Part shown: positions 16,765 through 26,020 of the stretch, in pieces | How the letters are laid out: every line of letters begins with the position of its first letter | Numbering within the stretch: position 1 is the stretch's first letter | Assembly (NCBI GenBank): GCA_036504735.1 | Contig: DASXUQ010000019.1 | Location: 186,001-250,000 of the forward strand | Direction: 5' to 3' | Origin: a bacterium | GTDB lineage: Bacteria > Electryoneota > RPQS01 | DNA length: 64,000 nucleotides | The notes under the pieces: generated by a model | The model's database searches: none | What the model saw: the letters and a program-made list of their open reading frames with translations, nothing else | Told to the model about the DNA's origin: nothing | Translations under genes and position numbers: made by a program

Positions 16765-18219
16765 ATGAAGAGCGGCGCTCTCACTATCGAGCAGATCGGC
16801 CCGTTCCGCTACCGCATCCCCCGCTCATCCCGGCCCGACATGAACACCGACGGCATGATGTTTCTGAATGACGCGCTGCTCGCGGCCATGCACGGCGATG
16901 AGTCTCCTGCGCAGGTCGCCAATGTCGCGACGTTGCCCGGCATTGTCGGCAACAGTCTGGCCATGCCGGATATGCACTGGGGCTACGGCTTTCCCATCGG
17001 AGGTGTCGCGGCTTTCGACGCACAGAACGGCGTCATTTCTCCCGGTGGCGTCGGCTACGACATCAATTGCGGCGTCAGCCTGACACGGACAGCCTTCACT
17101 CTGGCCGAAGTCAAGCCGCGGCTCTCCAAGCTGATCGACCGCATGTTTGAGCATATCCCCACGGGCGTGGGCTCCCACGGCGCACTGAAGGTCACCAAAC
17201 CCGAATTCGAACATGTGCTGACTTCGGGCGCCAGATGGGCGGTTGAACGCGGCATGGCCTCCGAAGAGGACCGCCTGCACATGGAAGAGGAAGGCTGCCT
17301 TGATGGCGCCGATCCGCATCAGGTTTCGGAACGCGCACGTGAACGGGGATTCGATCAACTGGGCACGCTTGGCGCGGGAAATCATTTTGTAGAAGTGCAG
17401 GTCGTGAAGAAAGTCTTCGATGAAAAGACCGCGGCGGCTTTCGGACTCTTCGAGGGGCAAATCTGCATCATGGTGCACTCCGGCTCGCGCGGTTTCGGCT
17501 ATCAGATCTGCACCGACTATCTGCCCGTGATGAACAAGGCGGCGGATAAATACGGCATCGCGCTGGTGGATCGGCAACTGGCCTGCGCACCGCTCACCAG
17601 TGAAGAAGGGAAGAACTATCTCGCCGCCATGAAATGCGCGGCCAATTTTGCCTGGGTGAACCGCTTGACCATGCACCACCATGCGCGCCATGTGCTCACC
17701 GACGTCATGGACACCCGTGAGGAGCGCGGCGCATACCGTCTCGTTTACGATGTCTGCCACAACATCGCCAAGTTCGAAGAGCATAAGGTCGACGGCAAGC
17801 CGCGCCGGGTGTGCGTGCATCGCAAGGGAGCGACCCGCAGCCTGCCGCCGAATCATCCGCTGCTGCCTCCCGCCTATCGCCATGTGGGGCAACCCGTGCT
17901 GATTCCCGGGGATATGGGCAGAGCCTCGTGGGTGATGGTCGGCGATGAAAATGCTCTGACAGAATCGTTCGGCTCCGCACCGCATGGAGCGGGCCGGTTA
18001 CTCTCCCGCCATGCAGGCGCAAAACTCATGCGGGGTGAAGAGGTGCGCCAGATGCTCGCCCGCCGGGGAATCATTGTGCAGGCCCGCAGCAAAGCCACCC
18101 TTGCCGAAGAGCAGCCCGATGTGTACAAGAATGTCGATGAGGTCGTGAATGTCGCCGCCGGTGTCGGTCTTGCCAAACCTGTGGCAAGGCTCGAACCCCT
18201 CGGCGGAATCAAAGGTTAG
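16765..18219 (+). CDS. rtcB: RNA-splicing ligase RtcB
   Basis: 484 residues, full length. RtcB joins RNA 3'-phosphate or 2',3'-cyclic phosphate ends to 5'-OH ends using GTP and Mn2+. All catalytic residues are present in order: D99 and C102 (GYDINCGV), H207 (GAGNHFVEVQ), H238 (HSGSRG), H332 (VCHNIAKFE) and the guanylylated H407 (APHGAGR), with the spacing of the archaeal enzyme. Ribosome-binding site AGGAGG precedes the ATG. Paired with archease, the enzyme should be fully active in tRNA or rRNA repair. In bacteria its substrate is often RNA cleaved by toxins or stress endonucleases. Confidence 0.97.
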   Translation: MKSGALTIEQIGPFRYRIPRSSRPDMNTDGMMFLNDALLAAMHGDESPAQVANVATLPGIVGNSLAMPDMHWGYGFPIGGVAAFDAQNGVISPGGVGYDINCGVSLTRTAFTLAEVKPRLSKLIDRMFEHIPTGVGSHGALKVTKPEFEHVLTSGARWAVERGMASEEDRLHMEEEGCLDGADPHQVSERARERGFDQLGTLGAGNHFVEVQVVKKVFDEKTAAAFGLFEGQICIMVHSGSRGFGYQICTDYLPVMNKAADKYGIALVDRQLACAPLTSEEGKNYLAAMKCAANFAWVNRLTMHHHARHVLTDVMDTREERGAYRLVYDVCHNIAKFEEHKVDGKPRRVCVHRKGATRSLPPNHPLLPPAYRHVGQPVLIPGDMGRASWVMVGDENALTESFGSAPHGAGRLLSRHAGAKLMRGEEVRQMLARRGIIVQARSKATLAEEQPDVYKNVDEVVNVAAGVGLAKPVARLEPLGGIKG

Positions 18220-18229
18220 GGCGACCAAT

Positions 18230-18480
18230 GGCGAGACGGGCACGACATGGCCGGTGAAGCCGAGATCTCGCTCTGCGGATCGTGCCCCTACGACGGATTC
18301 CTTTTCGGGTATGATCGTGCCCGCAGACCCCCATCCCCCGGCCCCCGCCTTCGTCGAGGTCTGGGACCTTTCCCCATGAAATGGAGAAAGGGGAGAAAGA
18401 GGGACCGCGCGGTCTTCCCGCGCTGTCCCCCCGCCGGTAGGCGGCCCCGGGTCAAGGGGTCACCCCTTGGGCATGGGGTT
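18230..18480. repeat. dispersed noncoding repeat with hairpins
   Basis: Intergenic stretch after rtcB. It contains an inverted repeat GGGCACGA/TCGTGCCC (18238-18245, 18280-18287) and a segment AGACCCCCATCCC...GGCCCC...CTTTCCCCATGAAAT.G that recurs at about 49731-49785. The TTTCCCC ATGAAAT GGAGAAAGGGG part can fold on itself. No gene seen. Confidence 0.5.
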
Positions 18481-18530
18481 TGCAGAACTCTGGGGCGACA
18501 GATGGCGCACATTTTACAGGATGGAGAGAT

Positions 18531-18926
18531 ATGTTGCCGCAAACTCCCAAGTGTCTGGTGGTCGATGACAGCGACAGTATGCTGCGGATGTTGTCGCTCT
18601 TTATGGAGCATCTCGGGTTCGAACCGTTGACCGCGCGTGATGGCGATGAGGGCATCAGTGCGGTGCGCGAGCATCATCCGGACCTCGTGGTATCCGACAT
18701 CCACATGCCGAATCGCAACGGCCTGTTGCTGCTTCAAGACATCAAAGAGCTGAATCCCTCGCTGCCGGTCATTTTGATCACGGGCTATATCCATTTCAAG
18801 GCCGACGCCAATGCCGTCGCCACGCAACCCGACGTCTTTATGGAGAAACCGTTTACTCTCGAGCAGATGCGGGATGCGGTAGACAAACTTAAACCTGCCA
18901 TCGAGCGGGCCTGGAGCGTTCATTAA
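18531..18926 (+). CDS. stand-alone receiver-domain response regulator
   Basis: 131 residues from the ATG at 18531 with GGAGAG upstream. CheY-like receiver with acidic pocket (VVDDSDS), likely phosphoacceptor Asp in VVSDIHMPNRNG, Thr in LITGY and Lys in MEKPF. No output domain follows, so it acts as a phosphorelay or protein-interaction regulator. No kinase gene is adjacent. It is separated from rtcB by about 310 bp of repeat-containing DNA and is probably an independent unit. Confidence 0.92.
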   Translation: MLPQTPKCLVVDDSDSMLRMLSLFMEHLGFEPLTARDGDEGISAVREHHPDLVVSDIHMPNRNGLLLLQDIKELNPSLPVILITGYIHFKADANAVATQPDVFMEKPFTLEQMRDAVDKLKPAIERAWSVH

Positions 18927-18956
18927 GCGGTGCCGGCGAGCAGCGCATGAGATACA

Positions 18957-18988
18957 ACAAACCCGGCGGATTCTTCCGCCGGGTTTGT
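18957..18988. terminator. bidirectional terminator
   Basis: Perfect 14-bp stem acaaacccggcgga/tccgccgggtttgt with TTCT loop followed by CATTTTC on plus, located between the convergent receiver and subtilase genes. Confidence 0.85.
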
Positions 18989-19015
18989 CATTTTCAGTCC
19001 CCAAGCGCCGCAGCG

Positions 19016-22000
19016 TTACTTCAGCAGCAGCACCTTCCGCACGGCAATCGCGTGCCCTTGTGTTTCAAGACGGGCGAAATACACGCCGGTGGTCAGGCGC
19101 GTCGCATCAAAGCTCTGCGTGTGCACACCCGCCGGGCAGACGCCGTCGAAAATCACCGCCGCTTCGCGTCCCAGCACGTCATACAGCGCCAGCCGGATTG
19201 TCGTCGTGCGCGGCGCACTCCACGAAAAGGTCGTTGTCGGGTTGAAGGGATTCGGATAGTTCTGGTTGAAGACATACTCTTCAGGCAGCGCGTGAGGCGA
19301 CGGATCTGCCACATTGGTTGCCAAGGTATCCGAGGTGATCAGCAGCGAGCGGCCCGCCGCAATCGGCGCGGCGTGGGTGTCGAAGTTCCACTGGAAGCCG
19401 TATTGTACGCCATCGGTGCCGCTGGGTTTCTCCAGACCGATAGTCATGTAGCGGATGCCACGGCTGACCTGATTGTACTGGAAGCGGATCACGCCATCAC
19501 CCGTCGGGCTGCTCACAAAGTGCGGATCATAGAGGATGGCCTGGAACGTTGCCCGGCCCGTGCTGTCGTAATTCTCGACGTTGAACCACTCCACAATCAC
19601 CCGGTGGCTGTCAGCCTGGCTGTAGTAAAGGACGCGTCCACCCGGATGCTGCGGCTCCCAGTCGGCCCACCACGGAGCCATGTAGCCGTTGGGCCGAAGC
19701 GTGCTCGGGATCGGTTGCGGAGCCCAATCGGAATCGAGATTCGCGGTGTAGGTTCCCGGCACGATAAAGCCGTTGGCGCTGATCGAAATCTGCGAGTAAT
19801 CCGTGCCGTAAAAACGGAACATGAACGGCAGCGTTTGCGGAATCACGCCGTCACCGCCCGTGTTCACCTGCTGTCCCGGCAAGCCGCCCGCATTCGGATT
19901 GATCTCCACCCAATCGAAGGCCGCCGCCGGAGTGTCGAAGTTGTCATAGATGAAGTAGCCGGCGCTGTCCGGACCGGTGGGCTGTGTGCGCGGCGAGAGC
20001 AAAAGGTTCAGCGTGATCGCGTGATTCTCCGGAGTAATGACCACGGCCAGAGTGTCGCGGCGGTAGGGAAGTTCTCCGAAGACAAACCGGTACAGGCCGC
20101 GGTGCGCTTCAAAACTCGCCACCCCGGAAACATCCGTGGTGAGCATCGTCTCGCTCAGTTTGAGCACAGTAATTCCCGCACCTTCCATCGCCGGATTCAA
20201 TTGCAGTGTGACTGTGATCGCCGGACCTGTAATCAATGTAACGTTTTGCGTAATCGTGCCGCCCGCGGCATTCACGCTGATCACGGAATCGGACAGGCCT
20301 TCCTTCTCGAACCGGACATTGTGCGTGCCGGATTGCAGCCAGAGACTGTAATTGCCCGACGTTCCACTGAATACCGGATTGGTGCCTTCTGCGGAAACGC
20401 GCACATCGGCCAGCGGACCGTTGGGCCCGGAGACTGTGCCGCTCAACAGAGTCATTTGCGCCACACCCAGAGTAGCCGCGCCATAGGGACGGATCTTGCC
20501 GAAACCCCATACGGTATCAAATCCCGCCGCTCCCGCATCGACAGCGCTGTTCACAATCAACAGATAGGCTGCTTCCGGAGTAATTCCCGGAAACTTGGAA
20601 TAAATCAGCGCGCACGCTCCGCCGACGTGCGGCGTCGCACCGCTGGTGCCGCTGATGGAACTGCAGCTCCCTTGTGAACGCATCGCCAGAGAAGGAGTAA
20701 TGGTCGGCGCGGTGATGTCGGGCTTGGACAGCCCTCGCTGTTCGCCGTGATGATATGGATAATCATTATACGGGAAGGAATTCCCGTGTCCCGGAGGGCC
20801 GCAGAAGGCCATGCGCGGATCCACGCACAAATCTTCCCGCGACCACGCGCTCGGCCCGAAGGCGCCTGAAGAAAGGCCGCCCGACGAACTGTAGGCGTTG
20901 ACTCCAATGATCGAACTTAAACCGCCATGAATCGGATGCGAAGGCGTCATGGCAGGCGGCGGACAATCGGAAGGAGCCGCCAATGACAAGGGCACATTCG
21001 GCGAGAGCTGATTACCTGTCGAATTCGCGTGAATCAGTCCTGCCGCCAGTTCCATTTCGCACACGATCCGGTGCGCAACGCGGTTCGGGCAATCCAGCGC
21101 GCCCGTCGGATAGGCTTGACAATCCGACTGCTTATAGCTGACGCTCGAGGAGATCACCTGTGCGCCTTTCAGAATGGCGTATTGGCTGGCCTCCCAGAAG
21201 GCGGCCTGCGAAAGGAACGCGGACAGTTCCATGATCTTTGCACCGGGTGCAACCGATACCGTATCGCAAGGAGTAAAGTTGGCGCTGATTACCGATGCGG
21301 TCTTGGTGCCGTGACCGTAGTTCTGGCTGGCGCGCGGATTGTCGCGAATATCGTTATTATCCTGATCGAATCCCCAGCCCCAGAAGTCGTCTACATAACC
21401 GTCGCCATCATCATCCACGCCGTTGGAATCGGCTGCCGTAACCGCACCGTCGTGATTGACATCTTCGCCCGGATTGATCCACAGGTGGCCCGCAAAGCCG
21501 GGGTGGAACAGATCCAGGCCGGCGTCCTTATGCCCCACAATCACTCCACTGCCGTCCGCCCCGAAATCCGTCCAGAACTGCGGCGCCTGCATGTCCCGTA
21601 CACCCCACCCCGCGTTGTCCAGCGTGTTTTCATGATCGGGATTCCCGGCAATGTACGTCACTTCCGGAAAGCCGCTGTCGAGGGCGGAAATCAGATCCGC
21701 CGTGCCCGTCACACGCACCGCATTCAGGATCCACAGCGGCCGCAACAGAGTCACATGCCCGTTCTTCTTCTCGGTTTCGAGGTAGTCCATCACGCGACTG
21801 CCCATTTCCTTGAACCGGGATTGCAAGGTCTGCACGACATATTCCCGGCGGGCATCCATCGGCAAAGAGACCGCCACCGGATAGATATCGTCCATGGTCA
21901 GACGGTTATCCAGGAAAAGGACCAGCGGAACTGGCTGTCCGGCCTCGGTAGACGCCACCAACTCATCCAGATTGGGCGCGTGCTCGGCGGCCCATGCGGT

Positions 22001-22054
22001 CGCGGCCAGCAAGGCGGCGGCGGCAAGGATTAGAAGTTTTGCCAACGATTTCAT
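19016..22054 (-). CDS. secreted subtilase (S8) with PNPFNP-type sorting domain
   Basis: 1012 residues with signal peptide 1-23 and an N-terminal inhibitor-like prodomain (about 40-145). The catalytic triad is visible: D177 (GHKDAGLDLFHPG), H248 (NYGHGTKTASV) and S471 (SGTSGATPHVGG), with oxyanion N348 (ANSTGN). A Ca-binding-like Asp-rich insertion (VNHDGAVTAADSNGVDDDGDG, split 199-219) sits between Asp and His. After the protease domain come a carboxypeptidase-regulatory-like domain (about 540-600), a beta-rich region, and a C-terminal sorting domain starting NQNYPNPFNPTTTF (about 935) and ending VLLLK. Predicted cell-surface or released protease. Monocistronic, strong ribosome-binding site GAGGAGG. 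Confidence 0.93.
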   Translation of the reverse strand: MKSLAKLLILAAAALLAATAWAAEHAPNLDELVASTEAGQPVPLVLFLDNRLTMDDIYPVAVSLPMDARREYVVQTLQSRFKEMGSRVMDYLETEKKNGHVTLLRPLWILNAVRVTGTADLISALDSGFPEVTYIAGNPDHENTLDNAGWGVRDMQAPQFWTDFGADGSGVIVGHKDAGLDLFHPGFAGHLWINPGEDVNHDGAVTAADSNGVDDDGDGYVDDFWGWGFDQDNNDIRDNPRASQNYGHGTKTASVISANFTPCDTVSVAPGAKIMELSAFLSQAAFWEASQYAILKGAQVISSSVSYKQSDCQAYPTGALDCPNRVAHRIVCEMELAAGLIHANSTGNQLSPNVPLSLAAPSDCPPPAMTPSHPIHGGLSSIIGVNAYSSSGGLSSGAFGPSAWSREDLCVDPRMAFCGPPGHGNSFPYNDYPYHHGEQRGLSKPDITAPTITPSLAMRSQGSCSSISGTSGATPHVGGACALIYSKFPGITPEAAYLLIVNSAVDAGAAGFDTVWGFGKIRPYGAATLGVAQMTLLSGTVSGPNGPLADVRVSAEGTNPVFSGTSGNYSLWLQSGTHNVRFEKEGLSDSVISVNAAGGTITQNVTLITGPAITVTLQLNPAMEGAGITVLKLSETMLTTDVSGVASFEAHRGLYRFVFGELPYRRDTLAVVITPENHAITLNLLLSPRTQPTGPDSAGYFIYDNFDTPAAAFDWVEINPNAGGLPGQQVNTGGDGVIPQTLPFMFRFYGTDYSQISISANGFIVPGTYTANLDSDWAPQPIPSTLRPNGYMAPWWADWEPQHPGGRVLYYSQADSHRVIVEWFNVENYDSTGRATFQAILYDPHFVSSPTGDGVIRFQYNQVSRGIRYMTIGLEKPSGTDGVQYGFQWNFDTHAAPIAAGRSLLITSDTLATNVADPSPHALPEEYVFNQNYPNPFNPTTTFSWSAPRTTTIRLALYDVLGREAAVIFDGVCPAGVHTQSFDATRLTTGVYFARLETQGHAIAVRKVLLLK

Positions 22055-22181
22055 ATATTGAATCCTCCTCAGTGTTGCAAACCTCAGCCAATTTGCTATA
22101 GGGAATCCCGAAACGCACGTATCATCCCGCCAAACGTGGGCTGACTGGCGAGGCTGGCCCTACCTCCTGATTGGGATAGCG

Positions 22182-24101
22182 GTGCTGCTTCGCACGGTCC
22201 ACATTTTCAACAGCCGCTCCAACCCGACCTTTTGGGCGCCGGCAATCGATCCGGCGTGGTATGATCAGGCGGCCTTGAACATCCTTCAGGGAAACTGGGG
22301 GCCGTTTCCGCTGTTTCGCGCCCCGCTCTACCCCGCCCTGCTCGCCGCCACCTACGGCGTTTTCGGCCACGATCTGGTCGCCGCCCGGATGCTCAATGTC
22401 CTCTTTCAGGGCATTGCCGTCTGGATCATCTACCGGGTCGGGCGATCCTACTTTTCTGCCCCGGTAGGCGTGGTCGCCGCCGCCCTCTTTGCCGTCAACG
22501 GCATGGCGATCTATTTTGCCGCCGAGATGGTTTCCACCAGCGCGGAAGTCCTCGCCGCCGCCGTCATGATGTGGGCCACTCTGCGCCTGACCCGCGACAC
22601 CAGCCCGGTGACGCTGATTCTATGCGGCCTGGCTTGGGGCCTCAGTGTGATCGTCCGCCCCAATTTCCTGTTTATGTATCCCGTTCCGGCGCTGGTGATC
22701 TACCTGCTCTCGAAGCAGGGTCCCGCTGACCGCTGGTGGCCGCAAAAGGGTGACCTGATGCGCCGCCTTCTGCCCGTGGTTATTTGGGGCGTGGCCGCCG
22801 TGGTGCCGATCTTGCCTGTCACTGCCGCCAACTGGATAAAGGGCGGTGAACCGGTGTTGGTGGCCACACAGGGCGGCATCAACTTCTGGATCGGCAATAA
22901 TCCCGAGTCCACCGGTATACTGTCGTTCCTCCCCGGATACGGCAGCACTTGGACCATGGAGGATGCTCAGACCGAAGCGGAAGCCGATGTGGGCCATCCG
23001 CTGAAACAGGGCGAATTGTCAAACTACTACTTCGCCAAGGGATGGCACTACCTGCTCTCCGACCCGCTGGGCTCCATTCGGTTTATGATACGGAAAACCT
23101 TGCTGTTTTTCAACCATATTAAGATCTCCAACAACAAGCATATCGGATATTTTTCAGCTTTAAGCCCCTGGCTGCCTCCCCTGACCCAAATAGACTTCGC
23201 AGTTCTTATCCCCTTGAGCTTACTGGGGCTATGGGCTTTTTGGCGGCGAATGGATGTCAAAATTCTGGGAGCGATGACCGCGCTGTATACAGTCAGCGTG
23301 GTCCTGTTCTTCATCACCAGCCGCTTCCGGTTGCCCACTACGCCCTGGCTGAGTGTCCTCGCAGCGGCGGGTGCCGTGTGGACCGTTCAGACTATCTTAA
23401 GCCGCCCACGCCTGAAACAGCTTGTGCCCCTATCCATTCTGGTTCCCGGTACGGTGCTGGTATTGATGAACCCCTGGCACATGGAGGATGCCAACGTTGG
23501 TTGGGCGCGCTACATGGAAGGCAATGCCTACCTGAAACTGAACAACCTCGACTCCGCCCGTGTCTGCTTTCTTGACGCGCTGAAGGACTCCACCGCGGTG
23601 GCGCGCGCGGAGCTGAATCTTGGGGTCATTGCGGGCAAGAAGGGCAATCTCGCGGAGGCGCGTAGTTGGTATGAAGCCTCTCTCGACTTCGATTCCTCCA
23701 ACGCCGACGCGTGGAATAACATCGGGACCACCCGGGAATCGCTCGGCGATACCAGCGGAGCACTGGAAGCGTATCGTCATGCCCTCACACTCAGGCCTAC
23801 CGCGCCGGATCCGCGCCACAATCTCGCCGGAACCTACTTCCGTCTCGGAGTCAAGGCGCTCAAGCAGGGCGATGATGCCACGGCAATCCGGCAACTCACC
23901 TCCTGCGTGGAACTCGAACCGGCTTCGGTCGCCTATTATGATCTGGCCATTGCCTATGGCCGCAGCGGAGCCACGGAACAGGCGCTGTCCAGTCTGGATC
24001 GCGCGCTTTACCTTGATCCGCGCTATGTGCCCGCGATGCAGCTCAAGGAGATGATTGCGAAGGGGACTGCAACATATCCAAAAGCCGGCGGGACTCCTTA
24101 A
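22182..24101 (+). CDS. GT39-like polytopic membrane protein with C-terminal TPR repeats
   Basis: 639 residues counted from GTG at 22182. The N-terminal 420 residues hold about ten membrane helices with a glycosyltransferase-39/ArnT-type layout: an extracytoplasmic acidic motif soon after helix 1 (APAIDPAWYDQAALN), then helix pairs. Residues about 440-635 are TPR repeats (e.g. AELNLGVIAGKKGNLAEARSWYE, split 478-500; AWNNIGTTRESLGDTSGALE). GT39 enzymes transfer sugars from polyprenyl-phosphate donors. The start is uncertain: the frame is open back to 22062 and encodes a hydrophobic run WPYLLIGIAVLL just before the GTG, as expected for helix 1, but without ATG/GTG/TTG. The 3' end overlaps the convergent next gene by 59 bp. 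Confidence 0.85.
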   Translation: MLLRTVHIFNSRSNPTFWAPAIDPAWYDQAALNILQGNWGPFPLFRAPLYPALLAATYGVFGHDLVAARMLNVLFQGIAVWIIYRVGRSYFSAPVGVVAAALFAVNGMAIYFAAEMVSTSAEVLAAAVMMWATLRLTRDTSPVTLILCGLAWGLSVIVRPNFLFMYPVPALVIYLLSKQGPADRWWPQKGDLMRRLLPVVIWGVAAVVPILPVTAANWIKGGEPVLVATQGGINFWIGNNPESTGILSFLPGYGSTWTMEDAQTEAEADVGHPLKQGELSNYYFAKGWHYLLSDPLGSIRFMIRKTLLFFNHIKISNNKHIGYFSALSPWLPPLTQIDFAVLIPLSLLGLWAFWRRMDVKILGAMTALYTVSVVLFFITSRFRLPTTPWLSVLAAAGAVWTVQTILSRPRLKQLVPLSILVPGTVLVLMNPWHMEDANVGWARYMEGNAYLKLNNLDSARVCFLDALKDSTAVARAELNLGVIAGKKGNLAEARSWYEASLDFDSSNADAWNNIGTTRESLGDTSGALEAYRHALTLRPTAPDPRHNLAGTYFRLGVKALKQGDDATAIRQLTSCVELEPASVAYYDLAIAYGRSGATEQALSSLDRALYLDPRYVPAMQLKEMIAKGTATYPKAGGTP

Positions 24102-25920
24102 GGTCCGGCGCCAGTTGCAGCGCGATGGTCGCTTCATCCCGCGCCGCGGAAATATCTCCCCTTGCAGCCAGAATCAGCGCCAGATTGTTGTGGCATTGCG
24201 CGGATCCGGGAGCTATGGCCACGGCCTCACGCTCCATTTTTAGGGCCGCATCCAGTTGCCTCTCTTGTGTGAACCGCCCCGCTTCGGCTTCGTAGAGGCC
24301 CGCCCACAGCGAGTCACCACGGTTCATGACCAGCTCGTAGATGCGCCACGTGGTCTTGTAGAGCGTGCCGGGCCTGAGCAGGGTCATCCGGTACGGCCAG
24401 ACCGGTTTGGCGTCGGGAAAGGTCTGCACATACAGGGGATCGGTCGCCCCAAGATGCAGCCATACGGTATCGACATGGGCGCCGCGCAGTTCGATCAGCA
24501 GTTGCCGCAATTCGGTCGGATTGGCCGCGGTAAAGAATTCATGCTCCGGCCACAGCGGCGCCAGATCCGCGCACTGTGACATTGTCGGACAGATGATGGG
24601 CGTTCCCAGCTTCGGTCCTCCGAAGCGGATGCGGTCGGAGATCTCGGCATAGCGCGCCTGCACCAGCGCCGCGGAACTCAGCGTTTGCACGGCGGTGAGG
24701 GCCAGTAATACACCGAAGGCCCAGCCACGCGCGCGCCCGGACTGGTACAAATCAATCAGCAGCAACGGCACAGCCGCAAGTAAGATTCGCGGTCCCCAAT
24801 GGACACCTTCCCAGACCGGCGCGCTGAGAACAGTCAGCAGGATCGTCGCCAGAGCAAGATAGAGCGCCGGGCGGTTCCGGTACGGCGGCACGGCCAGCAA
24901 TGCAACCCAAGGCAGGCAGGCCAGCAAGGAATTGGCGTACATCAGCACCAGCGGCGGGAGCGTGGCCGACCAGAGCCGGTACTGATACAGCCCAACCCAC
25001 AGCAGCAACAGTCCCAGAGCAAGGCCGAGCATGGTCTTGCTCTTTTTCTTTTCTGCATACAGCAGCAGGCCCACACCGCAGGCAAAGCCGGCCAGCAGCA
25101 ATGCAGAGAGCCAGCCGGCGAGGTCCATTCGCACGAGCAACCCATAGAACGCCTCAGGACGCGCCGTAAGCCATCCGGCAAGGCCTTTTTGTCCGGGTCC
25201 TATCAGGTTCAGGCCGATCTGCGTCAGCGCCGGCTGTGTGGACGTCAGGGCATGCCACACCATCATCACTGCAATCCCGGCGGCAGCTCCAGCGGCGAGC
25301 ATCAGCGATTTGGCATAGGATCTCGTGATCAATAACCATGCTCCCAGCACCGCTCCCAGAAGTGCCGTTTCGGGACGCAGCAGAACGGACAGTGCGAACA
25401 GAAATCCGGCAGCCGCCGGCGGCAGCCCACCCGCGCCGGATTTCGGCCTTGCCGTCAGCCACACCGCCGGCCAAAGGAGCAACCAGCTCGCCACGTGTTC
25501 CCACGGCACCAGGCCGTAAAACGTGAGAGGCAGCAGCAGAAAGGCCCAAGCGAACCCGCGCCGCGCCAGCACCAGCCACAGCGCAATCGCGAACAATGCC
25601 GGTGCCAGTCTCGACAGAGTATTTCCGCCGAGCGCGATCAGTTTGAACAGGGCGCGTGTCCAGGGAGAAAATCCGAAGGCAAAGCCGCCCTCTACCCGCG
25701 TGGCGAACGGCGCATGCAGCGGTGGAAAGGCTGCAGGGTCGGACAGTTCACTGCGGACACTGCCATCCGGCAAAACATCTGCCCACGGCCCCGTAGCGCT
25801 CCGCGCGGCAATGTGTTTGATGCTGTCATCGATGGTCCATGCGCCATTACCCGGTAGAAGCAAGGCGGTGGCCACTAATGCCAGAGCCCAGAGGATTGCC
25901 AGCCTGCGCGACAGATTCAT
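24043..25920 (-). CDS. polytopic membrane protein with TPR tail, possible glycosyltransferase
   Basis: 625 residues from the ATG at 25920; a further upstream extension would run through a terminator hairpin and is rejected. An N-terminal signal/anchor (about 10-28), an extracytoplasmic acidic motif (TIDDSIKHIAARS), and about ten hydrophobic helices up to residue about 430 suggest a GT-C type fold. Then comes a soluble domain and a short TPR segment (about 555-620, AQCHNNLALILAARGDISAARDEA, split). Same overall plan as the convergent neighbour, with which it shares 59 bp tail to tail, so they may act on the same glycan or be distant paralogues. Substrate unknown. Confidence 0.8.
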   Translation of the reverse strand: MNLSRRLAILWALALVATALLLPGNGAWTIDDSIKHIAARSATGPWADVLPDGSVRSELSDPAAFPPLHAPFATRVEGGFAFGFSPWTRALFKLIALGGNTLSRLAPALFAIALWLVLARRGFAWAFLLLPLTFYGLVPWEHVASWLLLWPAVWLTARPKSGAGGLPPAAAGFLFALSVLLRPETALLGAVLGAWLLITRSYAKSLMLAAGAAAGIAVMMVWHALTSTQPALTQIGLNLIGPGQKGLAGWLTARPEAFYGLLVRMDLAGWLSALLLAGFACGVGLLLYAEKKKSKTMLGLALGLLLLWVGLYQYRLWSATLPPLVLMYANSLLACLPWVALLAVPPYRNRPALYLALATILLTVLSAPVWEGVHWGPRILLAAVPLLLIDLYQSGRARGWAFGVLLALTAVQTLSSAALVQARYAEISDRIRFGGPKLGTPIICPTMSQCADLAPLWPEHEFFTAANPTELRQLLIELRGAHVDTVWLHLGATDPLYVQTFPDAKPVWPYRMTLLRPGTLYKTTWRIYELVMNRGDSLWAGLYEAEAGRFTQERQLDAALKMEREAVAIAPGSAQCHNNLALILAARGDISAARDEATIALQLAPDLKESRRLLDMLQSPSQSSP

Positions 25921-25948
25921 ATGCATGTGTCCAGAGGAGTGCAAACAG

Positions 25949-25980
25949 CGAGGGCTGCGGAGAATTTTCCGCAGCCCTCG
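25949..25980 (-). terminator. terminator of the five-gene exported operon
   Basis: Perfect 13-bp stem cgagggctgcgga/tccgcagccctcg with short loop, 40 bp downstream of the last gene of the minus-strand operon (stop at 26021). Confidence 0.8.
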
Positions 25981-26020
25981 GACCTCACAACGTATCGATG
26001 ATTTCGTCCCTGCGTCCGGA

